From an uncultured Treponema sp. (lineage in GTDB: Bacteria; Spirochaetota; Spirochaetia; Treponematales; Treponemataceae), in contig CAJPTT010000079.1 of assembly GCA_905373565.1 (NCBI GenBank), forward strand, positions 1 to 8,710: 8,710 bases of DNA, written 5' to 3'. Both the position numbers and the translations under genes were made by a program. The notes beneath the pieces are model-generated. The model was not told where the DNA came from and ran no database searches. It saw only the letters and a list, made by a program, of their open reading frames with translations. This document shows positions 1-5,236 of this stretch, one piece after another (within the stretch, counting starts at the first letter, position 1; each line of letters opens with the position of its first letter).

Positions 1-69
1 CAATGAAAAGAAGTACTGGATTTTTAGATAAACTAATTTTGATTACTTACTTATTATAAATTATTTTGC

Positions 70-97
70 TTGCATTTACAAAAAACTGTGCTATAAT
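70..97 (+). promoter_or_regulatory. Extended -10 promoter of arcA
   Basis: A perfect TATAAT lies at 92-97, directly preceded by TGC at 89-91, which makes the TGn extended -10 element. The best -35 match is TTGCAT at 70-75 with a 16-nt spacer (3 of 6 consensus positions), which is weak but usually enough with an extended -10. Transcription should start near 103-105 and give a leader of about 100 nt before arcA. The surrounding 1-100 stretch is very AT-rich. I saw no convincing ArgR or FNR/CRP operator. This is inferred from sequence only. Confidence 0.7.
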
Positions 98-110
98 TAT
101 TTTTACCTTT

Positions 111-200
111 GCAGGGAGATACGGCTGATAGTGTTTTTTTACGCGAAACAGCCTTTTGGGCGGTATGACTACCGTATCCTGCACTATAAGTTATAGGAGG
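111..200 (+). promoter_or_regulatory. Structured arc leader RNA, candidate riboswitch or attenuator
   Basis: The 5' leader can fold into a closing stem P1: GCAGG 111-115 plus ATACGG 119-124 pair with CCGTAT 172-177 plus CCTGC 178-182, leaving GAG 116-118 bulged. Inside it, GGCTG 123-127 can pair with CAGCC 149-153, capped by GTGT 131-134 with ACGC 141-144 around a U6 loop. The right half has competing folds. CGGTA 161-165 pairs with TACCG 170-174 around a TGAC loop, destroying P1. CCT 178-180 plus CTAT 184-187 pair with ATAG 193-196 plus AGG 198-200, burying the Shine-Dalgarno. The layout suggests translational control. It does not match any riboswitch class whose consensus I can recall, and no ligand is implied by sequence. 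Confidence 0.5.
195..200 (+). promoter_or_regulatory. arcA ribosome binding site
   Basis: AGGAGG ends 5 nt before the arcA ATG at 206 and fixes that start. It overlaps the right arm of the perfect inverted repeat CTATAA-G-TTATAG (184-196), so its accessibility may depend on local RNA folding. Confidence 0.85.
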
Positions 201-205
201 CTTAT

Positions 206-1432
206 ATGTCCGTATTAAGTGTTACCAGTGAAATTAAAACGCTGCGTAAAGTATTGCTTCATAGGCCGGGGGCCGAACTACTTCATTTAACTCCCGACAC
301 TTTAGACGAACTGCTGTTTGACGACATTCCGTTCTTGAAGGTCGCTCAAGCAGAACACGACGCCTTTGCCAAGATTTTGAGAGATAACGGAGCCGAAGTT
401 CTGTACCTCGAAGACCTTGCCGCAGAAGCAATTAAAAAACCCGAAATTAGAACTCAATTTATTGAGCAATTTATTAACGAAAGCGATGTTTATTCCGAAA
501 AACACAAGGAAAGTCTTCGCGAACTGCTGAACAACATCAAAGATAATAAACAACTGATTTTAAAAACGATGGAAGGCATTGATATTAAAGAACTTAATAT
601 CAAAGGTAATGCCTCATTAGTTGACTTTGTCGGCGATTCCGATTCGTCAATGATTGTCAACCCCATGCCTAACCTGTATTTTACCCGCGACCCTTTTGCT
701 ACAATCGGAAACGGCGTAAGCTTGAATAGAATGTTCTCCGTTACTCGTAACCGCGAAACAATTTATGCCGAATATATTTTTAATCATCATCCCGATTATG
801 CCGGTAAAGTACCCAAGTTCTATGATCGCTATGATCCGCCCCACATTGAAGGCGGCGATATCCTCAATATAAATGAAAAAGTTTTAGCTATCGGTATTTC
901 TCAGCGCACCAGTGCAAATGCTATCGACGTTATTGCAAAGAAGATTTTCTTTAATAGCGATTCGAAGATTGAAACAATCCTTGCGTTTGATATTCCGGTA
1001 AGCCGTGCATTCATGCACTTGGATACGGTATTTACCCAAATCGATCACGATAAATTTACCATTCACCCCGGTATTCTCGGCCCGCTCCGCGTATTCACCA
1101 TTACCAAAGGCGCTACGAAAGGCGAGTTGAAGATTGTCGAAAATGATACGACACTTGAGAAAACGCTTGCCCAGTACACCGGTACCGGCCATGCAGAGCT
1201 CATTCAGTGCGCAGGCGGCGATAGGATTGCGGCAGCGCGTGAGCAGTGGAACGACGGTTCGAATACGCTGTGTATCAGCCCCGGAACAATCGTTGTATAT
1301 GAAAGGAACGATGTTACCAACGAGCTCCTTACGAAGCACGGACTGAAAGTTCTGACAATGCCGAGCGCTGAGCTTTCACGCGGACGCGGCGGTCCCCGCT
1401 GTATGAGTATGCCGCTCGTACGCGACAACTAA
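206..1432 (+). CDS. arcA: Arginine deiminase
   Basis: Hydrolyses L-arginine to L-citrulline and ammonia in the cytoplasm, the first step of the ADI pathway. The 408-residue length is normal for the family. N-terminal landmarks are the SEI..L..VLLHRPG segment (8-22) and LLFDDIPF (36-43). Catalytic and substrate residues of the guanidino-modifying fold are all visible: Asp162 in FTRDP (159-163), Glu215 in HIEGGD (213-218), His271 and Asp273 in MHLDTVF, and the nucleophile Cys399 in RGGPRCMSMPL near the C terminus. A strong AGGAGG 5 nt upstream supports the start. It is the first gene of the arc region, with its own promoter and leader, and is closed by a strong terminator 13 nt downstream, so it may be made in excess over arcBC. 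The gene looks intact, and the identity is very secure. Confidence 0.98.
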   Translation: MSVLSVTSEIKTLRKVLLHRPGAELLHLTPDTLDELLFDDIPFLKVAQAEHDAFAKILRDNGAEVLYLEDLAAEAIKKPEIRTQFIEQFINESDVYSEKHKESLRELLNNIKDNKQLILKTMEGIDIKELNIKGNASLVDFVGDSDSSMIVNPMPNLYFTRDPFATIGNGVSLNRMFSVTRNRETIYAEYIFNHHPDYAGKVPKFYDRYDPPHIEGGDILNINEKVLAIGISQRTSANAIDVIAKKIFFNSDSKIETILAFDIPVSRAFMHLDTVFTQIDHDKFTIHPGILGPLRVFTITKGATKGELKIVENDTTLEKTLAQYTGTGHAELIQCAGGDRIAAAREQWNDGSNTLCISPGTIVVYERNDVTNELLTKHGLKVLTMPSAELSRGRGGPRCMSMPLVRDN

Positions 1433-1444
1433 ATCGTATATTTT

Positions 1445-1481
1445 GTGCGAAATTTTGTTTAAAATTTCGCACTATTTTTTT
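1445..1481 (+). terminator. Intrinsic terminator between arcA and arcB
   Basis: A perfect 12-bp stem (GTGCGAAATTTT 1445-1456 with AAAATTTCGCAC 1461-1472, loop GTTT) is followed by TATTTTTTT (1473-1481). This is a textbook Rho-independent terminator located inside the arc gene cluster. It should stop or strongly reduce read-through from arcA into arcB, giving a dominant arcA mRNA. The stem is also symmetric on the other strand, but no transcript is expected there. Confidence 0.88.
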
Positions 1482-1486
1482 AATTT

Positions 1487-1534
1487 GCCTGCATATAAGC
1501 GGGCATAAATTAACGCTATTAATATAGCAAGGAG
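1487..1534 (+). promoter_or_regulatory. Two hairpins and the arcB ribosome binding site
   Basis: Between the terminator and arcB there are two more inverted repeats. GCCTGC 1487-1492 pairs with GCGGGC 1499-1504 (one G-U pair, loop ATATAA). GCTAT 1515-1519 pairs with ATAGC 1524-1528 (loop TAAT). The second ends at the base just before AAGGAG (1529-1534), the arcB Shine-Dalgarno, which sits 5 nt from the ATG. A TATAAG at 1494-1499 is a weak -10 candidate with no matching -35, so whether arcB has its own promoter is unclear. The hairpins could also protect the 5' end of a processed arcBC mRNA. Confidence 0.5.
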
Positions 1535-1539
1535 TTTTT

Positions 1540-2532
1540 ATGGGTGTGAATCTTTTAGGACGCAGCTTCTTAAAGTTGTTGGATTTCAGCTCAGCAGAAA
1601 TCAGGTATTTGTTGGATCTTTCAAAAGAATTAAAAAAATTGAAGATGACACATACCCCTCACGATCACTTAAAAGGAAAAAACATCGTATTACTGTTTGA
1701 AAAAACCTCAACACGCACACGCTGTTCTTTTGAAGTTGCCGCAATGGATTTAGGTATGGGTTCAACCTTTCTTGATCCGGCAAGCTCTCAGATGGGGCAT
1801 AAAGAAAGCATCGAAGATACCGCACGGGTTTTAGGCCGCATGTATGACGGTATCGAATACCGCGGATTTAGCCAAGAAATCGTTGAAAAACTGGCAAAAT
1901 ATGCAGGCGTACCGGTTTGGAACGGCTTAACCAATGAATTTCATCCCACTCAGATGCTCGCAGACGTACTCACCGTCGAAGAGCACTTCGGCCATTTAAA
2001 AGGTATCAAATTGACGTTTGTCGGCGATGCACGCAATAACGTTGCCAATTCGTTGATGGTTGTATGCGCTAAGATGGGTATGCACTTTACCGCATGCGGC
2101 CCCAAGGATCTGTTCCCCGCAGCCGACTTAGTAAAGACTGCTGAAGCGATTGCAAAAGAGACCGGCGGAACTATCACCCTTACCGATGATGTGGAAAAAG
2201 GCTGCAAAAATGCAGACGTATTATACACCGACATTTGGGTATCGATGGGCGAACCCGACAGCGTATGGGAATCCCGCATTAAGCTGTTGAGCAAATATCA
2301 GGTGAACAAGAAGATGATGGCTCTGGCTAACCCCAATGCAATCTTCCTCCACTGCTTACCTTCGTTCCACGACTTGAATACAAAAGTCGGACGCGAAGTA
2401 AACGAAAAATTCGGTATTCCCGAAATGGAAGTAAGCAACGAAGTCTTTGAATCGGTACAGTCAAAGGTATTCGATCAGGCTGAAAACCGTATGCATACTA
2501 TTAAAGCGGTTATGTATGCAACCTTAAAATAA
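1540..2532 (+). CDS. arcB: Ornithine carbamoyltransferase, catabolic
   Basis: In the ADI pathway this cytoplasmic enzyme phosphorolyses citrulline to ornithine and carbamoyl phosphate. The 330-residue length fits the family. The N-terminal carbamoyl phosphate domain has STRTR at 57-61 and HPTQ at 135-138. The C-terminal ornithine domain has the V/SMG loop around Asp231 and Ser235-Met236-Gly237 (in DIWVSMGE) and HCLP at 271-274 with Cys272. AAGGAG lies 5 nt upstream of the ATG. The gene is 107 nt after arcA and separated from it by a terminator, but only 19 nt before arcC, so arcB and arcC are very likely co-transcribed. The biosynthetic (argF) enzyme is homologous. The catabolic role is inferred from the arcA/arcC neighbours rather than from residues. 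Confidence 0.96.
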   Translation: MGVNLLGRSFLKLLDFSSAEIRYLLDLSKELKKLKMTHTPHDHLKGKNIVLLFEKTSTRTRCSFEVAAMDLGMGSTFLDPASSQMGHKESIEDTARVLGRMYDGIEYRGFSQEIVEKLAKYAGVPVWNGLTNEFHPTQMLADVLTVEEHFGHLKGIKLTFVGDARNNVANSLMVVCAKMGMHFTACGPKDLFPAADLVKTAEAIAKETGGTITLTDDVEKGCKNADVLYTDIWVSMGEPDSVWESRIKLLSKYQVNKKMMALANPNAIFLHCLPSFHDLNTKVGREVNEKFGIPEMEVSNEVFESVQSKVFDQAENRMHTIKAVMYATLK

Positions 2533-2551
2533 AGCGAGCGGCAATACGGAT

Positions 2552-3496
2552 ATGAAAAACGAAAGAATTGTTGTAGCGCTCGGCGGAAATGCACTTGGAA
2601 ACAATCCGCAGGAGCAGCTTGCGTTAGTAAAAGAAACGGCAAAATCAATTGTCGCACTGGCAGAAAACGGCTATGAGATTGTTATCGGACACGGTAACGG
2701 ACCTCAAGTCGGTATGATCAATTTGGCGATGGACTATGCAGCAAACGGAACCGCAGGTACGCCCGCTATGCCGTTTGCCGAATGCGGCGCCATGAGCCAA
2801 GGATACATCGGCTATCATCTACAGCAGGCGATCGGCGATGAGCTGAAACGCCGGAATGTTAAGCGCGAAGTCGTATGCGTTATCACACAGGTTTTGGTGT
2901 CCGAAAACGATCCCGCGTTCACAAATCCCAGTAAGCCCATCGGTATGTTCTATACAAAAGAGCAGGCCGATAAGATTAAGGCTGAAAAACCGGATCAGAC
3001 CTTTGTTGAGGATGCTGGTAGAGGCTACCGCCGCGTTGTTCCGTCTCCGCAGCCGGTTGCAATCGTCGAACGTCCCGTTATCGAAGAGCTGGTTGCCGCA
3101 GGACACATCGTTATTACCGTCGGAGGAGGCGGTATTCCGGTACTGCAAAAGGCGGACGGTTTGCATGGTGTCGATGCGGTTATCGACAAGGATAAGTCTT
3201 GTGCGAAACTCGCAGCGGATGTTAAAGCCGATAAGCTTGTCATCTTAACGGCAGTTGATCAGGTTTGTATCAATTTCAATAAACCCAATCAGCAGGCTTT
3301 AAGTAAGTTGAACATTGCCGATGCGGAAAAATACATTGGCGAAGGGCATTTTGCAAAGGGCAGTATGCTTCCCAAGGTGGAAGCATGTTTACAGTTTGTC
3401 CGCAATCACAAAGAAGGACAAGCGGTTATTACCTCGTTAGCAAATGCAGGCAATGCGCTGAAAGGCGGAAACAGCACGGTTATTACCGCCAACTAA
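2552..3496 (+). CDS. arcC: Carbamate kinase
   Basis: Transfers phosphate from carbamoyl phosphate to ADP, yielding ATP and carbamate, which breaks down to ammonia and CO2. This is the energy-conserving last step of the ADI pathway, in the cytoplasm. The 314 residues match the family. Motifs of the amino-acid kinase fold are in order: ALGGNAL (9-15), GHGNGPQVG (46-54), NPSKPIG (125-131) around Lys128, the GGGGIPV loop (191-197), DKDKSCAKLA (212-221), and FAKGSMLPKVEA (267-278). It starts 19 nt after the arcB stop. The ribosome binding site is poor (only ACGGA-like bases at 2546-2550), suggesting translational coupling to arcB. It is followed by a hairpin-rich gap before the transporter. No damage is visible. 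Confidence 0.97.
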   Translation: MKNERIVVALGGNALGNNPQEQLALVKETAKSIVALAENGYEIVIGHGNGPQVGMINLAMDYAANGTAGTPAMPFAECGAMSQGYIGYHLQQAIGDELKRRNVKREVVCVITQVLVSENDPAFTNPSKPIGMFYTKEQADKIKAEKPDQTFVEDAGRGYRRVVPSPQPVAIVERPVIEELVAAGHIVITVGGGGIPVLQKADGLHGVDAVIDKDKSCAKLAADVKADKLVILTAVDQVCINFNKPNQQALSKLNIADAEKYIGEGHFAKGSMLPKVEACLQFVRNHKEGQAVITSLANAGNALKGGNSTVITAN

Positions 3497-3503
3497 TCTA
3501 CGG

Positions 3504-3540
3504 CGCTGCGGATAAATACGTATTATTTACCGCAGCGTTT
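3504..3540 (+). terminator. Hairpin after arcC, possible weak terminator
   Basis: CGCTGCGG 3504-3511 pairs with CCGCAGCG 3530-3537. Past a bulged A (3512), TAAATA 3513-3518 pairs with TATTTA 3524-3529, leaving the loop CGTAT. The stem starts 7 nt after the arcC stop, where a terminator would be expected. Only three T residues follow (3538-3540), so termination is probably partial at best. It could instead stabilise the 3' end of the arcBC mRNA. Confidence 0.5.
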
Positions 3541-3556
3541 CCGGTTATTTCCGGTA

Positions 3557-3591
3557 CTTCGATTGAAAAGGCGCCGTCTTTTCAATCGAAG
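3557..3591. repeat. Long perfect inverted repeat between arcC and arcD
   Basis: CTTCGATTGAAAAG (3557-3570) is the exact reverse complement of CTTTTCAATCGAAG (3578-3591). The 7-nt centre GCGCCGT can add two further pairs (one G-U). No T-run follows on either strand, so it is not an ordinary intrinsic terminator. Possible roles are an mRNA-stabilising or processing hairpin, or a binding site for a dimeric regulator just upstream of the arcD promoter. Confidence 0.6.
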
Positions 3592-3630
3592 CTTGCATCG
3601 TATATCGTATTCCTATTGTAGTATTGTATA

Positions 3631-3664
3631 TATAATGCGAATCGATTTTTAAATAAATTGGAGG
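3631..3664 (+). promoter_or_regulatory. Probable -10 and ribosome binding site of arcD
   Basis: A perfect TATAAT lies at 3631-3636 in an AT-rich stretch. No good -35 is present at 16-18 nt spacing (TATTCC 3608-3613 matches only 2 of 6), and there is no TGn extension, so this promoter is tentative or activator-dependent. It would give a leader of about 29 nt. GGAGG at 3660-3664 is a clear Shine-Dalgarno 6 nt before the ATG at 3671. Confidence 0.5.
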
Positions 3665-3670
3665 AAAAAA

Positions 3671-5092
3671 ATGGGGAAAGATAAAAAGAAGAGAGCTTCC
3701 CTCTCCGCATTCTCGATTTTGTACATTATTTTACTCGTGTTGGCGGTAATCACATGGATTATCCCCGATGTACAGAGTGCAACGCTCGGAACCATTGTTA
3801 TGGCATCCTACAACGGATTTTCCAATGCGCTTGATGTGTGTTTCTTCGTATTGGTACTCGGCGGTTTCTTGGGTATTGTAACAAAAACCGGTGCTCTTAA
3901 TGCAGGAATTACGCACCTCGTAAAAAAATTAAAGGGCAATGAGCTGATCCTTATTCCGATTCTGATGACGCTGTTCTCAATCGGCGGTACTACTTACGGT
4001 ATGGCTGAAGAGACTGTTGCGTTCTACGGATTGCTTGCTGCAACAATGGTTGCTGCCGGTTTTGATTCGGTTGTCGGTGCCGCGACGGTATTGCTTGGTG
4101 CAGGTGTCGGCGTTCTCGGTTCAACGGTAAACCCCTTTGCAACCGGTATCGCTATCGACAGTGTCAACAAGAGCTTTGAAGAACTCGGTATTCAGAGCAG
4201 CGTAAATAACGGTATCGTTATTGCGTTGGGTATTGTTCTCTGGCTTTCTTCTCTCATCATTGCATGTACATTTGTAATGGCTTATGCAAAGAAGGTAAAG
4301 CGGGATAAGGGTTCAACCATTCTTTCCTTGCAAGAACAAGAAATCATGAATGCGGAATTCTCAAAGAAGGACACGGACGTTGAAGTTGAATATACCGGAA
4401 AAATGAAACTGACGATGGGTATCTTTGCATTCGGTTTCTTCGTGATGATTATTTCCGTTATTCCGTGGGATAAATTCAATGTTACCATTTTCGAAGGCTG
4501 GTCGTCATTCTTAACGGGCGCTGCAATCGGTGAGTGGTGGTTCGGCGAACTCGGTATGTGGTTCTTTATCATCGGTTTGATCATTGCATTTATCAACAGA
4601 TTCACCGAAAACGAAATTGTTTCCGCATTTATGGAAGGTGCTAAAGATATCATGGGCGTTGTCCTCGTTATCGCTGTTGCCCGCGGCGCTTCCGTATTGA
4701 TGGGTGAGACCGGTTTGGATAAGTATGTTCTCGAACATGCGTCAGAAGCGTTGGAAGGTTTGCCGGCATTTGCATTTGCACCGCTTTCATACATCTTGTA
4801 TGCGTTGCTCTCCTTTGTTATCCCGTCAACCTCCGGTTTGGCAACCGTATCCATGCCGATTATGGGACCGCTTGCGCAGAACTTAGGCTATAACCCCGCT
4901 GTTATGGTTATGATTTTCTCCGCAGCATCCGGTATCCTGAACCTGTTTACCCCCACGAGCGGTGTTGTTATGGGCGGTCTTGCGAGCGCACGTATCGAAT
5001 ACAGCACATGGCTCAAATTTGTCGGTAAGGTACTTGCTATGCTGTTTATCGTTAACCTCGTTGTTCTGACTGTAGGAATGATGGTTCTGTAA
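3671..5092 (+). CDS. arcD: YfcC/DcuC-type membrane transporter, putative arginine:ornithine antiporter
   Basis: Polytopic inner-membrane protein of 473 residues, of the YfcC type (DcuC-like, IT superfamily). Paired signature regions in two halves support this: FSIGGTTYGMAEETVAFY (102-119) and GSTVNPFATGIA (150-161) in the first, FVIPSTSGLATVSMPIMGP (382-400) and FTPTSGVVMGG (426-436) in the second. About 11-12 hydrophobic segments are visible, with a charged cytoplasmic loop near 206-245. The N terminus is basic, followed by a membrane segment at 13-31. The loop after IIP (30-32) is short compared with the YfcC proteins I recall. Placement 174 nt after arcC suggests it exchanges external arginine for ornithine, completing the pathway without net energy cost. 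This family is not homologous to the APC-type ArcD of Pseudomonas or lactic acid bacteria. Substrate assignment rests on context. Confidence 0.85.
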   Translation: MGKDKKKRASLSAFSILYIILLVLAVITWIIPDVQSATLGTIVMASYNGFSNALDVCFFVLVLGGFLGIVTKTGALNAGITHLVKKLKGNELILIPILMTLFSIGGTTYGMAEETVAFYGLLAATMVAAGFDSVVGAATVLLGAGVGVLGSTVNPFATGIAIDSVNKSFEELGIQSSVNNGIVIALGIVLWLSSLIIACTFVMAYAKKVKRDKGSTILSLQEQEIMNAEFSKKDTDVEVEYTGKMKLTMGIFAFGFFVMIISVIPWDKFNVTIFEGWSSFLTGAAIGEWWFGELGMWFFIIGLIIAFINRFTENEIVSAFMEGAKDIMGVVLVIAVARGASVLMGETGLDKYVLEHASEALEGLPAFAFAPLSYILYALLSFVIPSTSGLATVSMPIMGPLAQNLGYNPAVMVMIFSAASGILNLFTPTSGVVMGGLASARIEYSTWLKFVGKVLAMLFIVNLVVLTVGMMVL

Positions 5093-5123
5093 AAATAATA
5101 TTTTGGTGTAAAAGTCCAAGGTA

Positions 5124-5163
5124 TTAGGCGCCTAAAAATTTCGGTTTTTATGTGCTACACATA
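5124..5163. repeat. Palindromes downstream of arcD
   Basis: A perfect 12-nt palindrome TTAGGCGCCTAA is at 5124-5135, and TATGTG 5149-5154 is inverted as CACATA 5158-5163 with a CTA centre. Neither is followed by a T-run. With the terminator just downstream, the 3' untranslated region of arcD can carry several stacked hairpins. Confidence 0.45.
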
Positions 5164-5174
5164 TTTAATAAATG

Positions 5175-5217
5175 AAAACAGCCTATTAACTCAAACGGGT
5201 TAATAGGCTGTTTTTTT
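5175..5217 (+). terminator. Intrinsic terminator after arcD, partly bidirectional
   Basis: CAGCCTATTAAC (5179-5190) pairs with GTTAATAGGCTG (5199-5210), loop TCAAACGG, followed by seven T (5211-5217). Four A residues before the stem (5175-5178) extend the pairing and give four T on the - strand, so it can also slow transcription coming out of murD, which ends at 5237. It is the boundary between the two convergent gene blocks. Confidence 0.88.
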
Positions 5218-5236
5218 ACTTTTAGAGGGAATCTCA

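Noticed and set aside
3..59. Short + strand frame of 18 codons plus stop (starts MKRSTGFLDK) at the window edge
   Set aside because: It is very short and very AT-rich, and no ribosome binding site is visible. It could be the tail of an upstream gene, but another frame (stop at 29-31) would do as well, so no gene is called.
884..1339. Long - strand open frame inside arcA
   Set aside because: It lies wholly antisense to a secure enzyme gene, its protein is Cys/Arg-rich without recognisable motifs, and it has no promoter or ribosome binding site. It is a shadow of codon use in arcA.
3385..3621. 78-codon + strand frame over the arcC end and following gap
   Set aside because: It starts inside arcC in another frame and runs through both inverted repeats; no start signals and no recognisable protein.
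4282..4854. 190-codon - strand open frame inside the antiporter gene
   Set aside because: Antisense to a clear membrane-protein gene; the Ser/Thr/Pro/Asn-rich translation is what antisense of hydrophobic codons gives. No independent signals.
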